Assembly: GCA_025991245.1 (NCBI GenBank)
Contig: BQMJ01000015.1
Span: 124,001-188,000, forward strand
From: Galdieria partita
Lineage: Eukaryota > Rhodophyta > Bangiophyceae > Galdieriales > Galdieriaceae
Direction of reading: 5' to 3'
DNA: 64,000 nucleotides
Below are positions 23,958 through 34,979 of this stretch, piece after piece (position 1 is the first letter of the stretch; each line of letters begins with the position of its first letter). The position numbers were made by a program, and so were the translations under genes. The notes under the pieces were generated by a model. The model was not told the origin of the DNA, made no database searches, and worked only from the letters and a program-made list of their open reading frames with translations.

Positions 23958-24876
23958 TTACCATGAAATCTGAGAATGCTTTCGAAAAAAGGATCCTCTA
24001 GGTAGAGAAGGGTTGGATAAATCTAACAACCAAGTCATGTCTTCTACTGCATCCTTTACACTTTGTAATTGTTTTACGTTCTTGTCTGCCATTGCTGTGT
24101 CGACATCTCCAGGACATACAGCATTCACAACGATATCGTTATAAGACGGGATCATCGAATCGAGTATTTGAGTAAATCTGTTCACCAGTGCCTTTGAAAG
24201 CTTATAGAAAGGCTGAGAACCATGAATATGTTTCAATAAAGCTGGATATCCTACATTACAACAAGTCAAACTTCATGAACAAAACGGCATAGAAACACTT
24301 TACCAAAAGTTGTCTGTGAACTACAAAGACCATAAGAGAAATCCATGAGCTGATGGAGTGTGACGCAGTTCTGAATCTCTGTACTAAGTGATGAAGAAAG
24401 AAAACAAAGTTCGCCGTCTCCACTGGATACATTGAGAATACGAGATCTTCCTGCTCTCTCAATAAATGGAAATAATTGAGAGGTTAGATATGCCAAACCC
24501 CAGAAGTTGGTCTGTAGACTCTCTTGCAAAGCAAAAATATCCGAACCTTGTAAACAAACTGCAGCAGAATTAACAAGAATATCAAGTCGTCCATAGTTGT
24601 CTTCCAAGAACAATAAAAAACGTTGTACACTTTCCAGGCATAAAAGATCCAACGGAAAAAAACGAATATTCGAGCCTTCCTTTTGTAGATCACTCACTAC
24701 CTTTGAACCCTACTGGTTCTAGACTTTAAGTTTTGCTAAGCAACATAATCCACTACAGCTACCTTTTGCGAGTTTCGCGCTGTCGCAATCACGTGTACAT
24801 TCTTCTGTAATAAAGCTTTACAAAACCCTAGGCCGATTCCTCTGTTGGAGCCAGTAACAACTGCTACCGGAAACAT
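23958..24876 (-). CDS. Carbonyl-reductase-like short-chain dehydrogenase
   Basis: Three exons: 24763-24876, 24304-24709, 23958-24250; 270 aa. Cofactor motif VVTGSNRGIGLGFCKAL is at the N-terminus, with ATARN (Arg suggests NADPH). NSAAVC replaces the usual NNAG. Active-site residues are Ser in ILNVSSGDGEL and Tyr-x3-Lys in PFYKLSKALVNR. VNAVCPGDVDTAMA is the PG motif. An insertion between the Ser and Tyr blocks, as in CBR1 monomeric carbonyl reductases, supports that subgroup. The exon 2 acceptor (after CAGTAG) was picked because it preserves the family spacing TARN..G.....LQKEG. Confidence 0.9.
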
Positions 24877-25231
24877 TCTGTACTCAAAAAGTTATTGAAA
24901 CTTCCAAGAGAAACTTCAAAGTTCAAGTTTTATTCATAACACTTTGTAGACAGTACAGAGTTTGTTAGCCAAGACAAAGTTTTCTTAGTTGAACGTTCGA
25001 AACTGCATTCTTTCACTGTTGAATCTTCATGTTGTGCAATTATAGTCCTTCAAGAAATTTTGATACTTTAAACAAATTGCAAGTATCAAAATAAAAGAAC
25101 GAGTTTTATCTTCTCATTCCAATATGACTCTGTCCAAGTAGCATTATCAAGGAGCATCAAAGAACAACTGTCTTAACGTGACTAGAAATCTACCAAAAAG
25201 TCTACAATACTGAATCGCATACAATTATACT
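24877..25231. other. Intergenic region upstream of the SDR gene
   Basis: About 355 bp between the SDR start and the stop of the next minus-strand gene. A+T-rich, no ORF or fold of note. Confidence 0.4.
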
Positions 25232-25650
25232 CTAACTTAATTTTCCTACAATAGCTATTCCACTGATTTCCACTTTCGCACCTTTTCCTTTCTTTAGTGT
25301 CACCTTGTTCGGTGCAGTAATAAGATGCTGAAGAGGAATCTACTAAAGTATAATTGCAGTGCCCCAAACCAAAGCAAGACTTACCGATTCACATTTTCCA
25401 GGAAGCAATACACACAAAGGAACTTCTCTTGTCACAACTGTGGCTTCTTTCACTGGTGACATGGAAACAACAACCCTTTTGTCTGTTTGTGAAGAATACT
25501 CAACTAGCGAGGCCTGGAAAAGTAAGAATGGTTACTTGAGCTAATACAACATATCAGAATACTTGCACCGGTTAAAAGAATAGGAAACTCTTCCGAGGCT
25601 TCAAACCATTGAGGACTGGAGTCATTGAGTTGTAGAACATACCAGTCCAT
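25232..25650 (-). CDS. Small protein of unknown function (102 aa)
   Basis: Three exons: 25569-25650, 25385-25503, 25232-25339, giving 102 aa; phases agree at both joins. It begins MDWYVLQLNDSSPQWFEASE and ends AKVEISGIAIVGKLS. Predicted character is alternating beta strands with a central RVVVSMSP segment and a Lys/Gly-rich stretch (LKKGKGAK). No signal peptide or membrane segment. I do not recognise the family; the exon structure and steady amino-acid composition argue that it is real. TTATTCAG directly before the ATG could be an acceptor, so a 5' exon may be missing. Confidence 0.6.
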
Positions 25651-25898
25651 CTGAATAATTGTCAACGGTCGATATATGGAAAATAATTGCAATGATTTCT
25701 TTATAAGAAAATTTTTCAGAGATGGTTGATCGAAATAAATCAACTATAAATATTCATGGTATCATATTACCTCGTAAATTGTACAGTTTATTCAAGATAA
25801 AATAACAAACAGAATACAGTCACTCGTTCAAACCCCATATATGACTATCAGTTGATATTTCATAGTTTGTCTCGTGCAGAATAAATCTCAAAACGCTA

Positions 25899-27529
25899 TC
25901 ATTCCGTTAAAGATTCATTGTCAAGAAATGATGATATGGAGACAGTCGAATTTCTTTTCTTCAAAACAGTTTTCGGTTTAAACAAACTGATTGACCTCAA
26001 ACGTCTCTTCCAATTTTCTCGTCGAAACCGCATCATCTCTCTCTGCTTTTTAAGTCGAAGAAACTCTTCCTCGGTATAGATACTCGATGCAACTCGTTCG
26101 CTGTCTTCAATGGAAACTCCAGTCAACTCCTGATAAGCAACTGCAAAACCATCCCTTACTGCTTTGAAGATAACTTCTTGCCTGCTTTCCAGTTGGCCAA
26201 CTTGTCTCTTGAATCTTGGAACTGCCAAATCATATAGATAAGGAGGTGTGGCTCCAAATTCAGTCTTTGCTCTTTTCAATCTTTCGATATCTTCATAATA
26301 AATTTGACGATGGCGACCACTCAATACAAACGCTTGAATTGCGGGAAAATTCTGTTGAGATCGAAAACTGGGAACAGCAATAAGACGTTCGTACATTCCA
26401 GCTTTGTGAGGAATCCGTGCTCCTTGAGGCCTTGTGCGTAAAACCAAAACATGTGTAGCGCCTTCTCTCAAAGCTGAACGAAGAGGAATAGCCTCGTGCA
26501 AAATAGCATCTGCAAAAATATCGCCATCAATAGAAACAGGTTCTCCAGCAATTCCAGGAACAAGGGCTGAAGCTCTTAAACACTGTCTCAGTTCCTCGAA
26601 AGTCTTATAATTATCCAGAACCTTTGCTTCTAAAGTTCTCAATGAAGTTGCCACGGGCTTCAATGGCTGTACTTGACAATTTTTCCAAAAAGCATTCCAA
26701 TCAAGTGGTTTTGAATAGACAATCACCTCATCTATGAGACTATCCAAATCCAAGACAGGTATATGCTTCGAATTAGGCTGCAAGTATCTATATTTCACTA
26801 TTCTAAGTAAAAATGAATGGGTTTCCTTACAAGACATAAATACCTATAGAACAATTGTCGCTTTCGTATAAAGTCTCGAGAACATAAGTCTTCATAATAG
26901 ACACTAGTACCATATAGTGGCAACTGCCTACTAACAAAATAGGCACCAATAATGGCGCCTGCTGAAGAACCATACACAACATCGAATACATTTTCAAGAT
27001 TCAAATATTTTATGGCTGCTGTCATTCCTGCAGCTATAGAGCCTCTCATACCTCCACCTTCAATACACAACGCTACACGAAATGGATCATTCCTCTTTCC
27101 AGGGAGACTTGCGTCCAACTTTCTCTTTTGAATGATCGAAAGAACCGGATGAGTACCTGTATTATTGGAATGAAAAGGTTCAATCCTCTTCTGAAAATAT
27201 TCAGGTTGATCGAGAGCACTGATGTTTATGATGAGGAAGTTCCATTTCCTCGAAAGATAACAAGGCCAAACTTCCAAGAGTTTTTTTGGGGTATTTTCAA
27301 GAGGTCTGCTACGATTTCTATTGTAAAACTCTAACAAACTCTTCTTACTGGGCATTCTTCCCACGAAGAACACACGTTCCGAAAAACCCACAACTTGCGG
27401 AGTTGCTGGGATGGTTTCCTGGAACCATTTATGGTAGGATAAATTCTTAGGGAAACACACTTTAGACGAAGATTTTGGAAAATATGAACAAGGGAGACTA
27501 ACACTCTGATATGGAACACAAAATGCCAT
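25899..27529 (-). CDS. Patatin-like phospholipase / acyl hydrolase
   Basis: Two exons, 26844-27529 and 25899-26802 (41-nt intron); 529 aa. The oxyanion hole is CIEGGGMRGSIAAGM near residue 155; the nucleophile elbow is VVYGSSAGAIIGAYF; the catalytic Asp is in VSIDGDIFADAIL, so the Ser-Asp dyad is complete. The N-terminal ~140 residues carry no clear domain and may hold a targeting signal. The C-terminus is basic and helical. The family hydrolyses phospholipids, galactolipids or triacylglycerol; which one is used here is unknown. Confidence 0.92.
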
Positions 27530-27780
27530 TGAGAAATGCTCAAGTCTTCAACGACATCGCTGGGCGAATCAAATCATCTTTGTGTTAACAAGAAAGTGTT
27601 TCAAGAGAAGCTTACTATCTGTGATAGATTCTTATGAAATTTATTTTGAACAGTATGATCAGAAAAAGAAAGCAAAAGTAATTTCTTCGTATTTAGTCTA
27701 AAACAGCTGAGCACTGATACTGCAGAAGCTGCATGAAGAAGAGAAAAATTCATAATTCGTCCATAATTTCGTCATTGACT

Positions 27781-29299
27781 ATGTACAATGGATTAACTAC
27801 ATGGCTAAGAAGACAACAATGGTTATTATTGCACAGAATAACTTGGAGTCAAAGACGAAACATAAACCTCTCCGGTATGTAGCAATCTACTATTTCTGCT
27901 CCTTTTGATTGTTGACCGTTGATAACTATCTAGCCATCCTTCAACCTCTAACTGTAAGTCACTCTTCCTTAACTCTGAAGGAAGAGAGAACCCTACAACA
28001 AATTATAGAACCAAAGAGGGTCTCTCCTCACCTTTTGAGGAAAATAATTATGGATGTATACCTACACGGAAAGAATCCTTCTGAAAGGATCCTATTTGCT
28101 GCTGTTGGTGTGGCCACGCGATGGCGTTTAATGCAAGAACTCTCCCTCTATTATGAATTGTCGAGAAACGTTGGTTTGAGACCAGGTCCACCTTTTTATG
28201 CCTCATGCATAACAGTGTGTGCTTGTAGAAGAGATATAAATACAGCTTTGCGTTTGTTTCGCGAAGTAAAGCAAGAATCTATAGAGCCTGATCTTAAACT
28301 GTACAATGCGTTAATCTTCGCCAGTGCTGCAGTAGGTGATGCTGAGAAAGTAAAGGAGTTTGTTGCGCAGCTTCAGTCGGACGGCTTACAGTTGGATGAG
28401 ACTACTTATGCTTTATTAATGGAATGTTGTCGCTTGAGAGGCGAATACGAAGAAGCCTTGAAAATCTTCGAAAGTATGGTTGTGAGTCCCAACTACAAAG
28501 CTTTCAATGTTGCCTTTAGTATTTGCAATGAAATGAATAACTATGAGCTAGCAATGAAGTACTTTGAGTCGTTTGAGCGTCATAACTTGTATTCTTCGGA
28601 ACTTTCGCATTCGTCACTTATTGAAGTTTGTCTCAAGGTAATCATTTGCTGCAACTAAGTTAACATATATTTATTTTCTTCCTAAGAATGAACGTTTTGA
28701 TGAGGCTATGGGTTTCTTTGATCTTTCATACCGAAAGCGACATTATGTGATGGAAAGTACATATGGCATCGCATTACTGAGTTTGTTGCGATGTCCGAAT
28801 CCAAGATATTCAGATGTCGCTCGCATTTTGGTAAGTTTGTTTGATTTTTCTGTGCGGACGTGTAATATTGTATGAAAGAAACGGAAACCTGCGTATCGCT
28901 GCATTCCATTGGTTTATTACAAAGACATTATAGATTTGACCTCTCATTGTCCCGATATCAAACTGAGTATGTCACATCTTGTTCATGGCAGGAAAATTGC
29001 GAGTTTATTGTATTTAGGGTCCAAAATAATTGAGTGTTATAAGCAAGATGTTGCTCATCTCCAGGAAATCGACCGATATGTGAAGGAATTGACAGAGATG
29101 GGCTCTGTTGGACCACGTATGTTTGTCATAGACTTTTAAGGATTTCAATCTAATGATAGTTATAGCCAGCGAACTACGAAATCTAGTTGCATTTTGTTTC
29201 TTGAAGAACATGTCTGTACCTCCACCGAATCCTACGTATTTCTTGGGTCATCTCTTTAGGGAAGATTCCTTCAATAGGAGGGAACAAAATCTGTTTTAG
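27781..29299 (+). CDS. Pentatricopeptide-repeat protein
   Basis: Five exons: 27781-27874, 27934-28637, 28687-28830, 28879-29116, 29166-29299; 437 aa. The N-terminus MYNGLTTWLRRQQWLLLHRI looks like a mitochondrial presequence. At least four degenerate 35-residue repeats follow, with clear ones around ALRLFREVKQESIEPDLKLY and KVKEFVAQLQSDGLQLDETT and EALKIFESMV. PPR proteins bind single-stranded organellar RNA. The last intron (GTATGT donor, 49 nt) and the C-terminal exon are less certain because no conserved motif anchors them. Confidence 0.85.
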
Positions 29300-29599
29300 A
29301 GCGTATCCATTAAGAGCTTCATCATTTGGCATTTTTTGTGAAAGTTTATGGGCTGAAAACGTATTCTTCTTTTTCTTGAATTGGCTTGTTTTAGAGAGCT
29401 GAACAGTTGCCGCGGAGTGCTTAGATACTTTATCAATGTTTTGTAGCAATTTTTTTTCAAGTCATTTTGTGAAGAATGACTGGAATAGACGCAAACTATT
29501 GCACAAAACTATTAAAAAAAGACTCTTTCTGCGTATTTGCTGAACGTACATGAAAGCTTTTCATCTACTTTTATATCTCCAAAAAGTGATTGAATTTGT

Positions 29600-30201
29600 A
29601 TGGCATTTATCCAATCTCAGACTGCAAGTTTTGCCTGTCGACATCGTTGCCCTAGTGCTCTACAGGGAATAGAACTATGTAGAAGAAGAAACACTTGTTG
29701 CTTTGGAACAGATCGTAAGAGCCTAAGTATAAGAGTTAAACCCTTGGGATCTTCCATCGCAAGAAAGTCTTCTTTTTGGAAGCAGAGGATTGTTTGTTCT
29801 TTGACTCGATTTGCAGAAACGTTGATGTTACTATATGCCCTTCTTTTAGCAGGAGGAGGGTGAGTTGTGTGCGTTGTTGCAAAGGTTGGTCCTATTTAAT
29901 TTGTTTTAGAGTAGCTGGCTATGTAAAGGTGAAAAGCACTGCTTCTGTGATTTCCGGCGTTGTTTCCGGTTGGTGTTGATATGGGTTTTTGAAACTTGAG
30001 ATTCAAAATGTATCAATAGGTTTGTTACTACTATATGCTTGGTACGAAAAGTCGATACCTGTCGCACTGGTAGTATCGTTAGTGCTAGTTGTGGTATCTG
30101 CCATTCGTTTTTCAAAATCCAAGAAATTTATGCCCGCTGGTTTGCTTGGAATAGTAAGCGTTGGTGCTTCTCTCCTATTTGCACTGGCGTTGCGTGCATA
30201 G
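29600..30201 (+). CDS. TMEM14 / FAX-like plastid membrane protein
   Basis: Three exons: 29600-29859, 29910-29968, 30020-30201; 166 aa. The first ~60 residues are basic and hydroxylated (MAFIQSQTASFACRHRCPS), a likely plastid transit peptide. The mature part has the four short helices of the TMEM14 fold: LLYALLLAGGGVAGYVK, STASVISGVVSGLLLLYAWY, PVALVVSLVLVVVSAIRFSKSKK and FMPAGLLGIVSVGASLLFAL. Plastid members (FAX1) export fatty acids through the inner envelope. The second intron starts GTTGGT. The protein ends within a few residues of the last helix, as usual. Confidence 0.85.
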
Positions 30202-30331
30202 TGGATGTTATGGTATTTGTTTGTTAGGGTTAACATAAAGTGTTGTCTTTATATGTTTCAGACTGGCAGGAGACAAATAAGGTACTCAATCGAAAATAAT
30301 GGCATTCTTCACTATACTTTCAATCCAAAAT

Positions 30332-32428
30332 TCAACAAGGCCAACTTCCTTGATATAAACGAACAAAATGTTCCCAACCCATAGCCATCGTATCCTCCCA
30401 CGAGTCTTTGGGAATTTCCTTTGCAGCTGGAACAATTCTTTGAAAGAGTTCATCCAAAACATCTTGAGAAACCTGTTTACCTGCAGGTATCTTTCGAATA
30501 GCTTGATAGAACAAAGATGGCTTAAGCCTGTTGCAGGTTGGTTTAAATAGATTTTGCCACGCATCTCTCATGTTGCGATATCGGGGACCACGAAGCTCTT
30601 CTCGTAAGCTTGAGAGAAGAGCATTACAAGGATCAAGCAGCTTATCTGTATTCTCCGTCGAGTTTTGAGTGGACTTCAGGAGAGAGTTGTTATTTGCAGT
30701 CTCTGCGGTCAGAGTCAAACGTCTCCAATCTGCTTCCTCTTCAACTTCTCTCAAATCCTCCTTATTGCAATCAGGCTTGAAGGTTGGTTCGTAGAAACTC
30801 ATGTAGCGAGCTGCACCACGGATTGTTTGAGACGATGTGGGACCTTCACAGGAAAGAATCTGCTGTAAGGATTGAGGTTGCACTTCAAAGGAAGCTGAGA
30901 GAAAATTTTCAACTCTTTCTTTTGAAGGCATCTGCCACGTCGAGGAGCCTGGAATATCTAATTTGGTTGCTTCACTATTGGCAGCTCCACTAGCTTGACT
31001 GAAAATATCTCTTTTGGGTTCACGAAAGAGTTTGCCTCTGTTGGAAGATGAAGGTGTATGACTATTGAATGATTGCCTAGTGGAGCATGGAGAGCTAGTC
31101 ACAGTGGCTTGTTGAACCTGAAGCGGTTCCCATATGTTATTTGTGGATTTGGATATTGTCGCCTCTAAGCCATAGTTAGGAATGTTTTCTCGTTTGGAAG
31201 ATATCGGCGCATCTTTGGAAATTGGTTGGTTGTCGATATCATTACTTGTCGCCGATACCTTTGAATCCTCTCCCATCGATTTGATATGCACCTGCTGGAG
31301 TCTACTGTATCGATCATCCCCAACATTCAAAATAGAACTTGCCTTTTCATCCAAGTTGGCTTTGTTTTGCAGTAGTTCGACTTGGTTCTTTAAGCAGTCA
31401 GTTTGCTCTTTGTAAATTCTTTTTTGTTCCCTTATTTCTTCTTGCAAGTTTCGGATCTCATTTTCGCTCTTTGAAAGCTCTGTGTGAAGTTGCTGAATTT
31501 CTCTTCTGGTAGCTTCACGTTCTGATGCAGCCTCTCTTTCGCAGTTTGTTATACGATTTAATAAAAGGACGTTTTCATGTTCCAGTTCTTTGATACGTTT
31601 TTCATCATTTGCATGGAGATCCAAAAGTTGTTGAATGACGGTGCCAAAGTATTTCCAGTCTTGAGAGACACTAGATGCAGCATTGAATAAAACTGTATTC
31701 AAATTGGCTCCGTCAGAAAGAATTGTCGAACCATATTCGTTTTGTTCTGAGCAGTAAGATACTTTAGAGGACAGTTCCTTTTCTGATTGTTGTTCCTTTC
31801 TCTTAGCTCTGCCTTTGTTCTTATGCAACTGTGAGTTTTTGTTGAACTCTGACGCTGTTTCAGTTTTGAAAGAAGTTGTTTGTTCATATTTGGGATCCAA
31901 ACTGGGTTGTTCATCTTGATTGGTCTGTGACTGAGATTTGGAGATGACATCTTTTGAATTAGGCGAGACAAAGCTCTGTTGATTTTCTTTGTCTTTGACC
32001 TCTCTTTCTGGAATATTGTCTGTACAATTAGAAGAACTCTGAGAATCCTTCATTGTCTGTTCTGTATTGGCATCCTGTGTCTCACCATTTTGGAGAGTTT
32101 CTATTCGTTGTCTTCTTGGCTGGAATAGAGAACTTCTACCTGCAATGGTCATTCTTCGAGGAAGTGGCAATTTACTGTCAGTGAGACGAAAATTTTTCCC
32201 ACTACAATATTCTAGAGCTGAGAAGGCTATGCCTGTACCTGAGAGAATACTTTGCAGGGCCTGTTCGTTAGGTTGAAAGGATGATACGAAATTGTCGGAC
32301 AGTTTTGTATCCTTTTCGCTCCCTATTTCGTATACATTTTGGGAATTGGTTGGTTTCTTAGTTTGTGGTGGAGGTTTATTCTGTTCACCTTTACTTGAAA
32401 AGTATGCTTGTTCTTGCTGTATTTTCAT
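30332..32428 (-). CDS. Coiled-coil protein of unknown function
   Basis: Single-exon frame of 698 aa from the ATG at 32428. The first ~240 residues are polar, rich in Ser, Gln, Asn and Lys. A long coiled coil covers about residues 265-355 (heptads in ERIKELEHENVLLLNRITNC and onward). A low-complexity Ser-rich middle follows. The last ~80 residues look folded and charged: LREELRGPRYRNMRDAWQNL, SLFYQAIRKIPAGKQVSQDV and DSWEDTMAMGWEHFVRLYQG. I recognise no family. Architecture would suit a scaffold or cytoskeletal adaptor, but that is only inference. Confidence 0.75.
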   Translation of the reverse strand: MKIQQEQAYFSSKGEQNKPPPQTKKPTNSQNVYEIGSEKDTKLSDNFVSSFQPNEQALQSILSGTGIAFSALEYCSGKNFRLTDSKLPLPRRMTIAGRSSLFQPRRQRIETLQNGETQDANTEQTMKDSQSSSNCTDNIPEREVKDKENQQSFVSPNSKDVISKSQSQTNQDEQPSLDPKYEQTTSFKTETASEFNKNSQLHKNKGRAKRKEQQSEKELSSKVSYCSEQNEYGSTILSDGANLNTVLFNAASSVSQDWKYFGTVIQQLLDLHANDEKRIKELEHENVLLLNRITNCEREAASEREATRREIQQLHTELSKSENEIRNLQEEIREQKRIYKEQTDCLKNQVELLQNKANLDEKASSILNVGDDRYSRLQQVHIKSMGEDSKVSATSNDIDNQPISKDAPISSKRENIPNYGLEATISKSTNNIWEPLQVQQATVTSSPCSTRQSFNSHTPSSSNRGKLFREPKRDIFSQASGAANSEATKLDIPGSSTWQMPSKERVENFLSASFEVQPQSLQQILSCEGPTSSQTIRGAARYMSFYEPTFKPDCNKEDLREVEEEADWRRLTLTAETANNNSLLKSTQNSTENTDKLLDPCNALLSSLREELRGPRYRNMRDAWQNLFKPTCNRLKPSLFYQAIRKIPAGKQVSQDVLDELFQRIVPAAKEIPKDSWEDTMAMGWEHFVRLYQGSWPC

Positions 32429-32449
32429 GATGACTTGGAAAATTGACAA

Positions 32450-32973
32450 TATCTAAGAATTCAATTTGACCGTTGTTGAATTTTAAAAATTTTAAAAATC
32501 GAATGGGACGACTGGAATATGCCGAATGATTGTTGAACTGTTTGCTTGTTCATCTTATGCTATATTTTCTGTAAAAGTACATTGTACAGTGTATTTGTGT
32601 GTCAAGTCATGCTCAATCTTTTCTCAGATCATATAAGTTCATTTGGATATTTTTTGCTAGTGTCTACATCATTCTTAGAATATACTGGAATTGTGCCATG
32701 TGGGTGGTGTACAAACGTTAGACCATTGTCCAATGCAATCATGTCCTTTGATATTTGTGTAGGATTTACTTTTGTTTCCTCTTGTGAAAATATTGCATCC
32801 ACTGCACTAGTTGGATCTGCTATGAGTGCGATTTCCACTCATTGAATGGGTGATTGCTGAGTCATCGTTGCTTCATCAATTCTAAAGAAGAGATATAAAT
32901 CTGGATAATTGACAACACTGACCTTTGATACAATATCTGTTTGAAAAAATAGTTTTATTAACTAAGGAAAACA
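32450..32973. other. Intergenic region with overlapping unsupported ORFs
   Basis: About 520 bp between two minus-strand genes. It contains a 99-codon plus ORF (32546-32845) and an overlapping 70-codon minus ORF (32629-32838) that lacks an ATG. Neither has splice or family support. No RNA fold seen. Confidence 0.35.
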
Positions 32974-33686
32974 TCAATATTCTGGATTCTCAGGTGCGTC
33001 AGGCTGACTGAAGGCATGAGCCCTTTTAAATGCAGGTAACTCATCCAAAGCTTTCGCAACCCTGACAAAGTTTGGACAGTTATCCAAAGAGATCTTGTAT
33101 CGAATTGCAGAATAATATTGAGGAGGAATAACACAATCGGCTAACGTTATTTCATCTCCGACGCTAAACTTCCCTGAATAACGTCGAAGCAACTGTTCCA
33201 AGGCCTGTATGTTGAGTGTAAGGAAATGTTGAAGCCAGGTGTTCCTCTTTTCTTCTCCGGCTTCCTTTTGGAGCCATTGTAAAACCCTTAAATTCTGCAA
33301 CGGTTGTGTATCAGCGTTCACGGTTTCCACCACTTGACGAACCTTTGCCCTTTGCGAAGGTTCCTTTGGCAACAAAGGCACCTGTGGTCGAGTCTCTTCC
33401 AAGTACTCCATAATAGCCACCGATTGTCCAATGGTATGACCATCGATAATCAAGGTTGGGACGGTATGACTTGGGTTAAGTGCCTCATATTCCGGTTGCC
33501 ATTGTTCACCTCCGTTCTTTACCAAGTTTATGGTCTTTTCAAAAGTGAATCAACAGTTCCTAATTGAGAAAGATTTGTTATACATACCCTGTACTCATAG
33601 TCTATATTTTTAACTGATAGTGCAATTCGAACTCTCCAAGAACAAGAACTTCTCCAATAAGAGTATAAAACTGGCTTTTGCTGCAT
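32974..33686 (-). CDS. GSTZ1: Maleylacetoacetate isomerase (GST zeta)
   Basis: Two exons, 33588-33686 and 32974-33534 (53-nt intron); 219 aa from the ATG at 33686, the family's usual length. The zeta motif [16 protein letters not shown] carries the catalytic Ser and Cys. [20 protein letters not shown] and the cis-Pro loop follow, with [12 protein letters not shown] binding the glutathione gamma-Glu. The C-terminal domain has [14 protein letters not shown]. It isomerises maleylacetoacetate in tyrosine/phenylalanine breakdown. No targeting peptide from this start. Confidence 0.95.
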
Positions 33687-33734
33687 TCTATGAGACAAAT
33701 GGAATCCCACAAATGGCCTCAATGGGGATAACAA

Positions 33735-34399
33735 AGTTCGAGTCTAACAAGGAATTGAATATCATTTCAAAAGATATGAAAGTTACCCATTTACTGTAAC
33801 TATTAAGACCCGATGTTTGCCGAAAGGAAATTGTAATCAATAGAAACTGAAATCATGTCTGCTGAGAATCTTTCAGAGTTTGCAAGTGATACTAGTTACT
33901 GATTTCAAAGTGCATTAAGAACTATACAAAATTGTAAGATTATGTTGAACAGTTCACTCACAGGTACTTGACGGTTTTACTAATTGCTTTATTGCAATCA
34001 TGCAAATATTCCCAATACCAACAGTTGACAGTGTAGTAAAGCAAGATGCTTGACAAACTTCATTGTACCCTTGCCAAATCTGATTACTTGGATATGCAAT
34101 AGTGACCTTAGGACATGATCTCTGAGCTAGGCATCTTCTTGTACAATTCATATTTGAAGTGACAAATTGTTACTTTGACAAGGCCATGTGCGAGCCATTG
34201 TTGCCAGACACACAGATGTTGTGAAGTATCCACAACTAGGAAGAACCAAAAAGAACTCTGTTTTCTACACACTGAAAGGGTCAAACTTTGTTTAAAATAG
34301 ACCGAAGATTGCTCAGATTCACATAACCAATGATATGGCTTTAATACTATTATAACGCACAAAAGAGATCTTCATTCTGCGCCGTTCTTGAGAACGAAA
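33735..34399. other. Intergenic region with a cysteine-rich ORF
   Basis: About 665 bp between the GSTZ1 5' region and the ACP stop. Minus strand 33954-34151 holds an ATG-led 65-codon ORF with seven cysteines (MNCTRRCLAQRSC..., ...CQASC...). Another minus frame (34108-34362) overlaps it and lacks an ATG at its track start. Several splice-like signals are present, but no gene model could be closed. The ORF may be an exon of a small secreted protein or chance. Confidence 0.3.
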
Positions 34400-34845
34400 C
34401 TACTTTGCATTGCGATGCGAGCTTATATACTTGATCATATCCTCACAAGATAAAATCTTATCTGCATCGGAATCTGGAATTTCTATAGCAAACTCGTCTT
34501 CAAAAGCCATAACTAATTCTACTGTATCTAGACTATCAAGCCCCAAGTCGTTCACAAAGTGAGAGTTTGGAGTCACCTTTGCGGGATCCACCTACAGAGT
34601 GTTTTACGTGAAAGATATAAACAAAAAGTATCTAATATTACCTTTTCAAACTTCTTTACTACTGAAAGAACTCTGTCCGCCACTTCCTTTGGATCCAAGG
34701 AAGCTCCTTGAGTTCCACTAGAAGTTTCCTCCTGTAGAAAGGACTGTCCGTGCAACAAGCGCTGAAAAGTAGCATTCTGTAAAGTTACAACTGCTCTAAT
34801 AGACGCTGGTTTAAAGAAACCGATGCAAAAGTTGGATAATGACAT
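34400..34845 (-). CDS. Acyl carrier protein, probably mitochondrial
   Basis: Two exons, 34642-34845 and 34400-34591 (50-nt intron); 131 aa. The first ~50 residues (MSLSNFCIGFFKPASIRAVV) look like an organelle presequence. The ACP domain starts at DPKEVADRVLSVVKKFEK and has the phosphopantetheine site LGLDSLDTVELVMAFEDEF, with Ser in DSL. The ending (DEFAIEIPDSDADKI) is the normal helix III-IV. It carries acyl chains in type II fatty acid synthesis and in complex I/lipoate formation. Plastid targeting cannot be excluded, though red algae usually keep that ACP in the plastid genome. Confidence 0.93.
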
Positions 34846-34979
34846 TTCTTCAAAGTCTCACTGAAACTTGAGTGTTTCGTAGTTTGGCCGCAACTCTAAA
34901 TCCAAATGACAACAACAGCAGAAAGGAGAATCAAGGCCACATTTTATTCAAGCAAGAAAACAAATATCAGCATAAACTC

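Noticed and set aside
29183-29449. Minus-strand 88-codon frame antisense to the PPR gene's last exon
   Set aside because: It has no ATG at its start (TTG), the first Met leaves 49 codons, and it overlaps a phase-consistent exon on the other strand.
32546-32845. Overlapping plus and minus ORFs between the coiled-coil gene and GSTZ1
   Set aside because: Mutually antisense, no ATG for the minus one, no family motif, no splice model.
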